From Phlebopus portentosus (taxonomy: Eukaryota > Basidiomycota > Agaricomycetes > Boletales > Boletinellaceae), in NCBI GenBank assembly GCA_037892935.1, contig JAYXKI010000006.1:1860001-1924000 (forward strand): a DNA stretch of 64,000 nt, written 5' to 3'. Positions 33,535 through 46,052 of the stretch are shown in pieces; position 1 is the stretch's first letter, and every line of letters begins with the position of its first letter. The translations under genes and the position numbers were made by a program. Under the pieces are notes generated by a model, which ran no database searches, had not been told where the DNA came from, and worked only from the letters and a program-made list of their open reading frames with translations.

Positions 33535-36253
33535 GGCGTGACAGTCAAATCGTCATGACAAACGTGACCAACTTCTCACGGACTCAAATCAAATGATTTT
33601 TTTCCTCATGAATTGTTTGCAGCAGGCACTTCTCCTTTCATGGTCAACACAGAGCACGAAAGTGTTCCTGCGTTTTTCCAGAGAGGACCCCGTATCTGCT
33701 TGCTTCAGTACCTTCTGGTTCGTCAAGCTCATATTCGACAGCGGTAGCAGGAGGCTTGTTCAAGGGGAGACAATTTGTGGATTGCGGGCAACCGAAACTT
33801 GCTTCTTACAATCAGTCAGGTCGCTGAGGTTTTGGCGCTACAAGCTAGCATCGCTCGTGATCAATCTTTCGGCCTGTTTCAGCTATGCACTCAAGCTATA
33901 GACTCTCAGCCCCACTTGTCGCAAGTTCTTGATCGCTAGGTCACCATCAGGCTTCGGGAACACCGAGTCTATCTGCTCCTATCAACTGAGGCGCACTCTC
34001 TGCCTTCTCATCTCTCTTGCCTGGGGCTTGAAACCCGGTGGAGTCGGGCGCCGTTCTGGGCTAACCGCCACTCTTAACAGGGTCGACATTCCTCCGACTG
34101 CAACTATTTTCTTCGTGGTGCGCTTCTTTGATGAAAGTTAAACAGGAGCAGTTTGACTTCTTCATGGGCTGTCGTGTTCACCGATGCTTATCCGCTGGGG
34201 GCCGCAGATCGTTTGGAGAAGAGTTCCTTGGTAGGCTCTCGTCCAGTTAATGACCAAGGTTATACGGAAGATTGCTTTCGGTTCTATCCAAGGTCCAGAA
34301 AACGGATGGTACGAATACGCTGCTCAGCATCTAGGGTATTTCGGGCCGCCGGAAGCAGTTCAACTGGCCCAAATCTTTGCACTGCCTTTATATATATACG
34401 GTCTACTTCGGCATTCCTTGACGAGGAAGACGAGAATTTCGTGGCTAATCTCTGTATGAGATAGTCAGCATGTACCGACTCATCCTCTGCAATGATGAGA
34501 TGTATTGCCTTACTCACTCCGCCTACTCACTCCCAGGGAAGATGTTTCATGGTCCTTTTTACTTCTGAATCGGTGTCTTATCATAATAGGTAGAGATGAC
34601 AGTTGTGATTCCTCTAGCAGAAGCTGACGAATGGTATATACCGCCAGAACTCCGTCTTCTTACCAAGATACCAATAGTAAACTTGACGAGATGATAACTT
34701 AGAAGGACGTCTGTAAAGTGCGAAAGTAGCCGATCAAGTTTTGATTCTCCTCAGGCAGCTCTCAAATACGGCTGAGTACTCGTCCCTGTTTTCCTCAAAC
34801 GGTCGGTAGATCAGGGGCTAGGCTTATCAGCCTATAGTCGGGATAGAGTCATAGGTTCCATGCACTTGACAATTTGTCTGTAATAGGAACAGGATTCCGA
34901 GAGATCGTCTATGACAACTACGAGGAGAGTTTGCTAGCTCTTCCCTTGTTCCGATGCTCTATTAATTACAAGAATCCCATTGGAATTTCCTGTGCGAGAA
35001 TCTGCTGGGGGGACTTCTCTACAGTTTGCGTGTCCGCGATGATCTCTGAATACTCGGATACTAGCAAGATGTTAAGATCTACATTATCGCCATAGACTAG
35101 CCATGTAAAGACACAAGGACTAGCATGCTTAAAGGATAGGCCATTCTCTGTGTGAATTGAAAGAACGGCCTTTCAGGGGAAATATTACCAAGTAATCGAT
35201 ATACACTATACAGTCACATTCCATCTTAAGTAAACCATACATGCGTTCATGCGCAGCGGTAAAAGGACAATCCCCTGTCCATCTGAGTACCCGGAGTCTC
35301 ACAGTAAGAATATGAATTGTTTCCCAAAGACAAAAGAAGCAATTAATCTCATCCTTTTCAATCGATTAATTATTATGTTTCTTTTGTACACGTACAGTGG
35401 AGAGTACCATAGTTTGGCTCCGTTCCAGCCTGTTTTAAATGAACCACGCCTCCTCGCCTCCTGAAAGGACGGTCCATGTCAGGAATGACGAAGTGAACAT
35501 TGTTTGCTCCGGCTTAGTCGGGAGTCGGAGTTGAGTCTGTGCCATACATGCATCACAAGTTGGCGTTGCCACTTTCAGAACGGCCTTCAAGTTGTTCAAG
35601 GCTACTTGTGAATACCCGGAAAACCTGAAGCCCAAATGTGGGACAATCGACCTAGACTGGACTGTGAGACGAGACATCTCAATTGAAATACTCACACGTG
35701 CTGAATTTACAAACGAAATTTCTGCTGAAAACATCCAACATACTACGTACAAATTGAAGATCATACGATACCTGAAATAATACATAATGAACATGGCAGC
35801 AAAAGAGTCGAAAAGGGCGTGCTTCACGATGGAATGCATGAGTCGGGCGACGGGTAGTTGAAGCAGAGTGATAGGAGACAAGCTGATATGGTAATTACGA
35901 CGGAGATGACGCATGACGTGGACAATATGTGCGCAGGGAAGATGACGGTTGATCGATAGCGATGAGACAAAAGATGCCAGAAAAGAATAGAGAAGAAACG
36001 AAGTTCACCAGGCTATCCACCTGGCGAACTAGAGCGGAAAGGACAGCGGGTTCCCGCAAACTATAGAACACAATATGTCGGAGCAAAAAAAAAAAGTCCT
36101 GAACATATACTAACCTGTCTGACCGGAGAATTAAAGTCAAAAAGTACACGCAAGCCCAAGATGATAGGAAGGGCAAGGGGAAAAAAATTACAGAACGAGA
36201 TGGCAGAAGCAGGAAGGCAAATAAAGCGACAAGTAGAACAGAAAAGTTGTGAA
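33535..36253. other. Gene-poor stretch
   Basis: About 2.7 kb without a supported gene. A plus-strand segment at 34250-34459 (GPENGWYEYAAQHLGYFGPPEAVQL...) looks mildly protein-like but has no extension with a start, splice sites or known motif; it could be a relic. The right part probably holds the 3' UTR of the DUF3295-type gene. Confidence 0.4.
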
Positions 36254-37891
36254 TTACCAGCCAGTAACATGGTAATCGTCCGCCCAGCTACGATTTCGCC
36301 TCTCGCGGAGCGTCTTCTCTCTCAGCTTTCTCTCCTCTTCAAGGCCTTGACTAGCTTGATCTTTCTGCAGAATGATGTTACCATTACTTTGGTCACTAGG
36401 AGCGCTAGTCGTGTTCGGTCCGAGTCTCGAGTTATTGGCCACAGGAACGGCACCATTCGTGGCCGCTCGACGCCCTAAGCCCATAGGACGTTGCTTGCTT
36501 ACTTGGCGTTCCCAGAGCAAGTTACGCCTGAGGCTCTCGGATAACTCATGAGTGAGCATGTTCCTACGAATAGTTCTTGGCGTCGATGGTGGCATAGGCG
36601 GAGGAAGATTGTAGGGATATCCAAGGGAAATGGGCTCGGTTGCAACACGTACAAGCGATGGACCTGCAGTTGCACCATAGAAACGTCCAGGAGCTTGACC
36701 TCCGGAGAGAAACATATTAGTCTGTTGTCCCTGTTGCGGGGGTCTCGAAGACTCTTGACGGCGTCCACCTTTCATGCTTTGGCGATAGAGCATTGCAAGG
36801 CGTTTTTCAGCAACGCTCTCAGAGACGTGTACCTTATTGGTCTCGTCATCCTCGCCTGACTCGCTCTCTTCCACATCCTGAGGGCGACCCTTCAATCGAA
36901 GAGGTGATCGTTGACGAGCATTGCTGTGGTTGGGCGAACCAACTCCTTGCGCAGTCACCGCTGCTGCCACCGGAGCGGCAACGGTGCTCCTTGTGGGTTG
37001 TAGAGGTGCGGGCTGATAAACTGGTCGTGTCACATGGGCGAGAATGTCTTGAGTTGAACGACTATGTCGATAAGGGTGATCAGGGGGGAACAAAGCAGGG
37101 TCAGGATGAAATATTGCTGATAACAGGCCCGGTTGCGTGCGTACACGCGCAGGATCCGAGTATGACCGTCGGTCGACCTTTGCAAACAAGTCACGCTGTC
37201 GCTGAGCTTCCACAGCTGCCTCTGCAAGCTTACGGTCAGTCACTGCTTGTTCGTTCTCGCCATTGGTACCTTCTGCCTCTTCGGAAGCGTCTTCTGTATC
37301 CCACTCCGTATCCGATGAATAGTCAGAGTCGTCGGCAAATTCAAGGCGTCGCTTCACGGAAGCTGAAGGCAAGCCTTGTCCGTTGGTCTTCGCCCCCTTT
37401 GTCGAGCCACTACTTTTCGAACTTCTTCGCGAGGACGCACGACGAGCAGCAGACTCCGGTCGTGAGTTTGATGATGAGTTTCCCGGAGAAGTTTCTGCTC
37501 GGACTAGTTTGGTGACTGGAGCAGGATGTGGTGGCTGCAAAGAGACTTCGCCGTTTGCAGTCGTGCGCATGAATTGTTTGGCGAACTGACTTGGAACTAG
37601 CGTGGAAGGATGGAGGGAAGCCGCAGACGTACGACCACCCAGCTTGCTACGCTGTATGGTACCCGATAAGCCACCTGGGCCCGACTGCAAGCGGAGGATC
37701 CGGGCATTCGATTGGGGGCGGTGCATTGATGCAGGTCGTGGCTCCTTCGCCTTGGTCTTGGCCTTAGCGGATGAGCCATTAGGTCCCTTTCCAGTCTTCG
37801 TCCGCGAGCCATTGACTCGCGAGCTAGATCCAGTACTACTATGAGAGCGCCCCGTAAGAGCGCTTGAACGCGACGCGACACTTTCGCCCAT
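36254..37891 (-). CDS. DUF3295-type fungal regulatory protein
   Basis: A single frame of 545 codons, largely disordered (Ser, Arg, Pro, Gln). The recognisable part is the C-terminal third: STPRTIRRNMLTHELSESLR followed by RNLLWERQ, and the extreme end SWADDYHVTGW. This combination (a RRNML..ELTESLRRNLLWER helix and a terminal DDYH..GW) is the signature I associate with the fungal DUF3295 family, whose members are linked to nutrient and stress signalling regulators. An acidic stretch (FADDSDYSSDTEWDTEDASE) and a Lys/Arg-rich N-terminus suggest nuclear or signalling roles. The start is MGESVASRSSALTGR at 37891. No introns are needed. The molecular activity is unknown; the family call rests on the two C-terminal motifs. 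Confidence 0.75.
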   Translation of the reverse strand: MGESVASRSSALTGRSHSSTGSSSRVNGSRTKTGKGPNGSSAKAKTKAKEPRPASMHRPQSNARILRLQSGPGGLSGTIQRSKLGGRTSAASLHPSTLVPSQFAKQFMRTTANGEVSLQPPHPAPVTKLVRAETSPGNSSSNSRPESAARRASSRRSSKSSGSTKGAKTNGQGLPSASVKRRLEFADDSDYSSDTEWDTEDASEEAEGTNGENEQAVTDRKLAEAAVEAQRQRDLFAKVDRRSYSDPARVRTQPGLLSAIFHPDPALFPPDHPYRHSRSTQDILAHVTRPVYQPAPLQPTRSTVAAPVAAAVTAQGVGSPNHSNARQRSPLRLKGRPQDVEESESGEDDETNKVHVSESVAEKRLAMLYRQSMKGGRRQESSRPPQQGQQTNMFLSGGQAPGRFYGATAGPSLVRVATEPISLGYPYNLPPPMPPSTPRTIRRNMLTHELSESLRRNLLWERQVSKQRPMGLGRRAATNGAVPVANNSRLGPNTTSAPSDQSNGNIILQKDQASQGLEEERKLREKTLRERRNRSWADDYHVTGW

Positions 37892-40800
37892 CGGCCTTCA
37901 AGATATACGAAGAACTAAGGTGGAGGTAGCCAGTAGCAATGTGAATACAGGTTATATGCCAGATAACCAAGCAGCTTTGTGTCCAACCTTGATAACTTGC
38001 CCGCAACTTAAGAGCAAGAGTAAGCAAACCGACCAAAGCGCGAGAAGTGGCGCGTGACGTCGTTGCTGAATGCAGGTGAAACACTCCGGAGTCTACGAAG
38101 TGCGACGCAAGCAAGCGAGTTAACGCGGCGAGCGGGCGAGAGGGGACGTGGATAACAAAGGGAGAAGATGGTGGATACGGAGAAAGAGTGAGAGGAATGT
38201 GGGAGACAAGAAATCGCGAGCAAAGCAGGCGCATTCCAGGTCTGGTCCTGGTCCACGGGCCGGCACGCCGAGCCCTTCCTTCCGTCCGGCTCATATCTCA
38301 AATCCGGCAATAATCCTGCGGCTAAGGCGGTCATGTGTCCCGGCTGCCCGGACATTCTGCTTATTGGACTTGCATGCGGAGTCCCATAGACCTCGGCTAT
38401 CGGCCCAATGATCGCCTGACCTCAGCTGCTTCCTCCTTCACACTCCTCACGACGACAAATCATCTATTCATCCGCTCATCCTACACGGCAACTCGTCCAT
38501 AAACGATAACAAAGCCGCCGTTTTCCCGTCTCTTCTCCCTCTCTGTCCGCAGTCAGTCATCTTGGCGGCATGATCGGCTCAGATGGCAAACCACGGGCAA
38601 TATACATGCCTGAGTGCCTATTGAGGACACATGAAACCAGATTCCTCCCCTTTCTTGGTATCAGTGCCGGCAAGAAACGGAAAACACGTGCAGCAGTTCG
38701 GGTATAAGCATTTACTTTATTCCTCCAATCATCAACTGATCCGGTGCGATCCTACATAATCTCTGATCGAGATTTGGTTCTCGAGTTCCCCGCTCTGCAC
38801 TCAATGGATTTCCAATCCGATCCCGTCGCCACGTTGAATGCCGCTTTACTGCTTTTCCTGAGTCCCCAACATAATCAAACGCGAGGCTTTGTGTGTCTCA
38901 TTTCCTAGGCTAATATGCGGGTTTTGTATTCAAGAGTGTATCGCTTCCGCCATGCGTTCGAGTTCGCCGCATGTCGATTATCTAGAAAATACTTAGAACG
39001 TATGTTTCCTGGTGGCACCCTGGAGAGTATCGGTAGGCGAACCTGACGCACGCCTGTCTCATTTGCGCCAGATGACCACTCTGCATCCACTCCCCAGCTT
39101 TTCTGGCGACCATATCTCCCGATGACTGACCGTGTTCACCCGTTGTCTTTGTGATCCAATCACAGTACCGCATATACTCAGTGGTCATCTCTGTGTTCCG
39201 TTCCGAAAGATACGATATTTTTACAAATCATCAGTTTATTTTGACGAGGCTCGCTTGCACGTATCTGCCGCGCGCTACTAGGAATAACGAGAGCGACCTC
39301 CTTTCTGCCTCCCCCTGTTCATGTGCACCTGCACATGCTCTCGAGGCCTGAACTGATAGATAGAATGAGTATCCAGCTCATCAATATCTCCCAGCCATCT
39401 CATCGCTGACTCATGCTACGACTCCTGTCTGTTGTCATGTGTTGCGCAAGAAAGCTGAAGCTGTGTTCACGATGAGTTCGATAGTTCATATACGTCGCTA
39501 TCATCGCGATCATCACTGATATTCGGAAAGACGTTGCTCCGCAGTCATTCAGCTGAGCTGATTTTTATCGACAAGGAAGGGACGGGTCTCCTACGGCTTA
39601 ATTTCTTGTTTCTCAAAGGTGGGGTATCAAAGGGTTATTTCTCTCCCTGGACCTGGGCCGTGAAAGCAGAAGTAATATTAATCTGTGACGACAAAAGTCC
39701 CAAGGAAAAAAAATGCAACTAATCAGGTATAGCTAGGTTGTGTTGATATTTGTCTTTTTGAGCTCTAGTTTCACAGACAAGCTCATGGAATGCAGCGCTC
39801 TTATCTTCTAGGGCCTGCTCTTCCCAGCAGTTGCCTGGTATGACAGGGGCAACGGGAGAATATCGGAGAGACCGTAGCCGACTCCGGGTAGGTTTGCCTA
39901 ATCCAGATGTTTCTGATCCGTTACGGTGATCCCGAGTTGTCGATCCCACTTCGATCACCAATCTAGGTAACGTCCAAGTTTTCGAGCTGACAGCCAAAAA
40001 GTCAAAACAAAGTCCCTGAATCGTTGTCAGTCAAACCCCTTGGAGGGGGCAGATGAGCGAAAGGAAATCTTCTGCTTCAACCAGCTACCCGGCGCGAACA
40101 ACAAAGTGCGTTCTGATTGATTACAAGTGAAGCTACTCTCGCATTCGTCATCCGTCTTTCCTCGTCACGCCGAAAGGTACAGACAGACTAATATTGGGAC
40201 ACTCGGACCTCTCATCTAGCGCTTTGTACTAATCTTTCTTGGGCTATCGACGAGAAGCACGGAGAATATGCCGTACCGTTGATTCCATCTCGTCCTCAGA
40301 TGCAGAAGTGCTCACCGGTTCCACCTGTTCCGCTTCAAGTTCAAGCAAAGCTCGATGTCCTAACGAAAATGACACGTTTATTTCGAATAAAATTCAATTG
40401 CGGACCCATAAGTCCTCTGGAACTTCCATGACGAATTCGAATTCGAGTCCGACCGCTCGGCTATGGTGCCTTACGAGAAAGACGCCGTCTCGCAAGCTAG
40501 CTTAGCATGAGTAATGGGTGCAAGGAATCATCAACCGTAAGCGTTATCGACTTTCCACGAATTCTCTTCTCATCTGTTCCCGTCCGCCGCGTGCACAAGT
40601 TATTTGCGCCATGATGCGTCACGGCCGCGTGTCCTCCGCGTAAGTCCCACACAGAGCCGAAGGTTCAACAGCAAGCGCAAACTATCCTGCTTACTTCGGC
40701 ATATCCGTGGACCTAGCGCCGGCGCTACTGTGCATGTGTGCTCGATGTATACGGCATACCACGCTGCCTCTGCGGGGAAAGCGTGCTTTACTAGCAACGT

Positions 40801-43069
40801 TATGACGTGGGGCAATTGACCATCTGTGCGCGGGATTGATACTCCTAGACTAGTACTTTTTTCCGTGGTGAGCGCGATTTGATGCTAACTCAAGTATCGT
40901 CTCGTGATGATCCAGGTAAGTCTCGTATTGTCATTACATTTGAATGTGGTACAATTGTTTCTAATTGAGTTGCTGTGCTGTATCAGTAACAGGTCCCTCT
41001 TTTCTCCGCGGAGATCTTATGTATGCATTATGCACGATCTGCCGGAAGCCAGGTGGGAAGCCTATCGTAAGGTAAGTATCTGGCGGGCTTCTCCAGAGGG
41101 GAGCCAAGGCAGATACTCATTTGGTTTCGCTGAGCTCTTGGTACGGTAGGTTCAATGGCGCTTGAAGGACTGAGATGACTGTACTACGCCGCGGCTGCTC
41201 TTGAAAATTTCTCGTGATAGTGGCGTTTATGTTTTGCAAGAGACGATTGCATATGCTCGGTGTATACGTCTGTCCTACGCGTATACATGTATCACTCAGT
41301 GCCGCAGACGGGAACGGGTCATTACAAAATATGAAGCCCATAGCTTCCATGCGCGCATCGCCGTGACAATCCAATCGTTTGTATTCTGCTTAAACTTAAT
41401 CAAACCAGGCCAAACACGCCCACTCATTTGCTTATTGTAATCACCAGTAAACGAGGAATCGGCCTTGCTCAACCTCGCCGGCTCCTAAACGTCCACTTGA
41501 AAGGATTCCCATACACGTGGAGGAGACCAGGGGCGATTCGAAAACTCGATCCACCACCGGTTACTCTCCAACGACAGGAGGCACGACTCACGGCGCGTGC
41601 TTTCAGTCAGGGACAAAACAAGGTCTTCTTAGCTTTAGACTATACTAGAATCCATACGTGCGATTGCTCCTTCTTCATGTTCAGGCTATTGACAGTGGCT
41701 GCGGGACCGAATAGCGCAATTATTGCGAGCCCATTTCTACTTAACCTGCTATGAAGACCGCCCAGAAAAGTCAACCAGTACTCTCTGAAAGTTTGTATAT
41801 TGGATTCAAGCTAGAATGCTCCGCAGCTCATAAGCTCTTATAACTCATGGACGGTCGGTGTGCTCGGCCTCGTGCTCACATACATGAGATTGTAGTAATA
41901 GCATAGCGATTCATTGGTTCATCGGTGGTGTACAATACAGGGCGAAGTGGTTCCATTTCCCTCTTCAACTTTTAGCCAACGTCTAATTCTGTCCATTTAC
42001 ATATTCTCGTATTCTACTCTCCTTAATATTTGCGTTTGTAAGGATATTGTTCCGCGAGGTGCGTAACACCGCGAGTGCCCGCCCGAGGAACAGTTCGTTC
42101 GGAAATAAGGAAATCCCAGTCTGCAATGTATCCGTGCATTTGCATACACTATATCCACCCAATGTCCTTCTTTCCTGCTTCCTTCCACTTCCAACACCGG
42201 TCCTGCCTTCTTTCGAGTTCTTGACTTCTCGTGTTGTCTTCTTCTCATCTATCTACACCGGTCACTATCTCCATTTTGCGTATGCTCTCGGAGCCTTTAC
42301 CCTCCGATTTGTTCGGTTCAGGGTACGTGTACAAAAAAAAACTGCTTCCGCTGAATATGAGATGCCGGAAAGGCCATTTGTATATTTTCAGGTTCTTAGG
42401 TTTTAGGATGTAGCCTATGGTCTTACTTCTGCGGCGCCCAGGAAATGGAACGGTGATCCAGGTCCTTTGCCTCCTTGCCCTCCAATTGTTTATGTGTTTT
42501 TCGTTCACTTGTGTATGTAAACAATCCTTATTTACAGATACTTTCGAATTCCATTCCTGAGTCCTGATGTATATTCAGTAATATTTAATATTCGCTTACT
42601 TATCTTCTCTCTTCTTTGAAGTCTGTTCATACCCTGAACGGGTTCTCACAGTATCTACGCAGCGGTACCTGAAAACATGAAGTTATCATAACCAACCATG
42701 CGATACAACGGATGTAATGCGTACGCGCCCGCTACAGGTCCCAATACTGTTCCAGCTTCTCTCGGCCTCCGGAGATTTGCTGCAGGTTTCAAGGTACGTC
42801 CGACTGCGAAGGACTCAGTATATATTGTACGTTGATACTATCATGTCTCCATATGCGAGTTTCAGAATTCAGGAGGGGCTTGACATGAGCGTGCGTTTGG
42901 ATGTTTCTTCTACCCTGCGGGAGGTGAAAGAAGGACTTCGAAAGGAATATCATATCATGATGATGATGATTGAGAAGTGACCGCCCAGGAGGATCGAGTG
43001 CGTCTGATTCGTTCCTATTAATGGTATCCATGGAAATCGGCTTGCTATAAAGACATCGGACTAGAGCAA
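37892..43069. other. Gene-poor stretch of about 5 kb
   Basis: Only short frames (mostly under 110 codons) on either strand, none with a known motif or a convincing exon chain. The left 500 bases are the probable promoter of the DUF3295-type gene, with pyrimidine-rich runs. The remainder may be decayed repeat sequence, but no terminal repeats or transposon domains were recognised. Confidence 0.45.
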
Positions 43070-43115
43070 TTGTCAAGCATTCATCCGGAGTATTGTCAAG
43101 CATTCATCCGGAGTA
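43070..43115. repeat. Tandem duplication of a 23-base unit
   Basis: Two exact adjacent copies (43070-43092 and 43093-43115) of a unit beginning TTGTCAAGCATTC. The exactness points to a recent event or an assembly effect. Confidence 0.9.
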
Positions 43116-43719
43116 TGCTTTCGAATTTGGGCCGGATCTAGAATGAAACAGTCCAACAGTTTAACATAGGAAAATAATTGGAGTCCAGCTTGGTTATCAT
43201 TTTTTAGCCTGATTCGATCCATCGAGAAAGGATAGAAAGCAAAACTAGCTGGCAAATCATCCCCAAACTCACGGATTTCACAATATAAACCGAATCCCAA
43301 TCCCAACCATTGGAATCCCGGTACAACCTCGTCTGCGTTATCCTCGCATTGATATTGATGTGATGTACCCACGCTATGATCGATGGATCAGTGGCACTGG
43401 CATCTTCACCCCTCTGTCCCAATCCCAGCATCAACGAGTGCGACATTCCGATCAACGGATGATGAATTTGTGTACAGCAGATGATGATGCTCAGTTTCTC
43501 CATCTCCAAGAAGAGAGAGAGCTGGTGTAGCAGCTTCATTCTTGTCCGACGGACGAATGAGAGGGGAAAGCAGTGGCAATGGTCAAAGATTGATGTTTGC
43601 AGCACGAGCTCGATTTGCGACAGCCATCGCACGTGGCAGATGGTGTCGTCCAAGCCTTCAAGATCCCATCCGTAGATCTGATGGGCAACCCATCGTCTAT
43701 ATCCGTTGTCTACACACTC

Positions 43720-43743
43720 CCCAAACCCAACCCAACCCAACCC
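43720..43743. repeat. (CCCAA)n pentamer run
   Basis: About four CCCAA units (reverse TTGGG) just outside the outer inverted repeat. It differs from the usual fungal telomere unit TTAGGG, so it is treated as a simple repeat. Confidence 0.8.
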
Positions 43744-43879
43744 ATTACAGACGATCCGGAAAACCTTGTCCAGCGCGCAACCTTTTTTTCTTTGCGTGTG
43801 TCCCAATCGGGCCAAGCAATGCTGATTAAGGAAGGATCAGCAATGCATCAGGTCCACACAGCGGGCAACAATATTTGGG

Positions 43880-44985
43880 TATCCATGTAGTGGATATAAC
43901 GGCGGACAACATAAATGATATTAATGATATTCTTAGCTATATCAGAACATGGAATAATTATAATATCTGATGAGATATCTGAGGCTCATGTATTATAAGT
44001 ATACCAATCCATATCAGAGGCAGAGGTAGTTGAGATATCTGAGCTGCTATTGTGCTGTTGGATAGTATAAATATTTCCATCTATATCAATGGACAGGATA
44101 AAAGAACTATCTGAGCCTCCAATATATTTTTAAAAATTATAAATATAAGAGTGTATATTCAGAAAAGTATCAGAGGCACAGATATTTCTCTTATTCCAAT
44201 TTCCGATACTTACAGGTGTCCTCACGTGACATTTAGTCATGTGAAACAAATCACGTGATTTTAGTCATGTTTCTTATTGCGGCTCCTTGTTCTATAATTC
44301 TCAATATTTTTGCCTCACTTTGGGGCTAGTATCAGAGCCTTTATATAATGATTGAGATCCAGTGGTATGAGGCAAAACTATTGAGAATTATGGAACAGGG
44401 AGCAATGATAAGATGATAAGATGCACTTAAAATCACGTGATTTATTTCACATGACTAAATGTGACGTGAGGATACCTGTAAGTATCGGAAAAAAATGAAA
44501 TTGGAATAAGAGAAATATCTGAGCCTCTGATACTTTTCTGGATATACACTCTTATATTTATAATTTTTAAAAATACATTGGAGGTTCAGATAGTTCTTTT
44601 ATCCTGTCCATTGATATAGATGGAAATATTTATACTATTCAACAAGCACAATAGTGGCTTAGATATCTCTACCCCTACCTCTGATATAGATTAGTATACA
44701 TGAGCCTCAGATATCTCATCAGATATTATAATTATTCTGTGTTCTGATATGGCTAAGAATATTTTTAATATCTTCTACAGGTGGGTACATTAAGTCTTCG
44801 GCACCCCCTATTTATGGAAGGTGATTTGCATGCCTTCTCGGGAAACAAACGACTGCGAAACGAGGTGATCCAGGTGCTATCCGACGCTTATGATACCATA
44901 TAAAGCATGCAAATCCTCCTTCCTAAAGCAGGGGTGCCGAAGACTTAATGTACCCACCTGTATATTATATCCGCTATGTGGTTGC
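43880..44985. mobile_element. Long inverted-repeat (foldback) element without coding capacity
   Basis: Two AT-rich arms of about 430 bases, 43880-44318 and 44367-44985 (the latter interrupted by a MITE), match as reverse complements almost throughout. Examples are TGCCTCA/TGAGGCA at the inner ends, the TCACGTGATTT blocks, and GGACAGGATAAAAGAACTATC against its complement near 44600. The loop is about 48 bases (44319-44366). Outer ends match as AGTGGATATAA (left) and TTATATCCGCT (right). No long frame is present. It looks like a non-autonomous foldback or a large MITE; the family is unknown. Confidence 0.85.
44778..44960. mobile_element. MITE with perfect 30-bp terminal inverted repeats and TA duplication
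   Basis: A 183-base element starting CAGGTGGGTACATTAAG and ending with its exact reverse complement. The 30-base ends (44778-44807, 44931-44960) are identical, and imperfect complementarity continues inwards to about 55 bases. It is flanked by TA on both sides (44776-44777, 44961-44962), the target duplication of Tc1/mariner-type elements. It sits in the right arm of the larger palindrome and is absent from the left arm, so it inserted later. Non-coding, hence dependent on a transposase from elsewhere. Confidence 0.92.
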
Positions 44986-45160
44986 CTCTAGTGAAATTTC
45001 TAAAAAAACTCGTCACGTGCTGACACAGACAGTATTCAAGCCACGTGACACAGGCTTACGAATCGCGTGATCGCGTCAAAGCTTGGAGACCCGACACCGA
45101 CACCAGCCAACATCCGAAAGAAAGAAGTCGCGCTGGACAAAGTTTTCAGGATCGACTGTA

Positions 45161-46052
45161 CCATTTTCTCAGCATCAACAAACATCATACATAACACCAC
45201 TACACTATATACTCCAGGTGTTTCTATACGAACGTATTTTAGTAAGTACTTTTACGAACATGAGGAAGGGGAAAAAAATCCGCAGGACAGGACAGAACAG
45301 GATAGAAAAAAAAAAAAGAATACTAGGAGAGAAATATATACGGTCAACGTGATAAGAAGGATACGGGGAATTAATATTTCGTTTGCAAAGTGAAAGAGAA
45401 GTTTGAAGTATCGCAGAGAAGAGAGAAGAGAAAAAAGTGATAAACAGACGAAAAAAAGGAAAAAGGAAATACCACCCACTCGTCGTCCAACAAAAAATGA
45501 ATCGAAATCAAAAGAAAGGGGGGTTCAATTTTTACAACAGAAGGTGAAAATGAACGTGAATTCAAGAAAGGCGGAAGTAAGATACTAGGCAAATCAGAAA
45601 AGAAAGAAAGAAAGAAAGAAAAGTTGGAGGGAGACGGAGTTATACTATGTTATATATGTAAGTACGTATAGATGGACTGGAAGATGCGCACGCGGAGGTA
45701 TGACAGGTGCATAAGAGCATATTGGGTAGGATAAGATATGTGACATATATAACAGATTGGATGATGAAGCGGAGTGGGGTTTCGGTTCGAGTTAAAGACG
45801 CAGGACGAGGGAGTGACTTGAAGTCGAAATTTGTGTCTCGCACGCAAATGCCGTCGGAAGCCGGCTTAAAAACCCAGTCGGCTTGGCTGTTTTCGAAGAG
45901 CACGAGAGAGGAGGAGAGAAAGTTTGGGATATAAGCGAGAACCAAACAGGGTATACACACAGAAAAGAAACGAAGTAAAAAGTTAATCCGTAATGGAACA
46001 CCTTGGAGTGACGCCTTGCAAAAAGCAAAGAGCGAAGAAGGCAGCGTTAACG
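45161..46052. other. Purine-rich 3' flank of the SFP1-like gene
   Basis: About 900 bases, strongly purine-rich on the plus strand, including an (AAAG)n run at about 45598-45622. No gene seen; the right part probably includes the SFP1-like 3' UTR. Confidence 0.5.

Larger units (their letters stand above)
43747..45160. repeat. Outer inverted repeat enclosing the palindromic element
   Basis: The segment 43747-43793 (ACAGACGATCCGGAAAACC...) reappears in reverse complement at 45117-45160 (...GGTTTTCAGGATCGACTGTA type), with about a dozen differences over roughly 45 bases. Together with the inner arms this makes a 1.4 kb palindromic block. Confidence 0.7.

Noticed and set aside
40239..41754. Several frames of 80-110 codons in the gene-poor region
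   Set aside because: No known motif, no exon chain and no similarity to each other; consistent with chance.
43720..43743. Possible internal telomere repeat (CCCAA)n
   Set aside because: The unit is TTGGG, not TTAGGG, and there are only about four copies; a simple pentamer run is more likely.
43204..43815. 203-codon minus-strand frame next to the palindromic element
   Set aside because: It runs into the outer inverted repeat and its N-terminal residues are encoded by repeat sequence also present at 45117-45160; no known domain. Treated as chance in repeat-rich DNA.
45067..45393. Plus-strand frame sharing the ALDKVFRI segment with the frame at 43204-43815
   Set aside because: The shared residues reflect the inverted DNA repeat, not a protein family; the rest is low-complexity Lys/Arg sequence.
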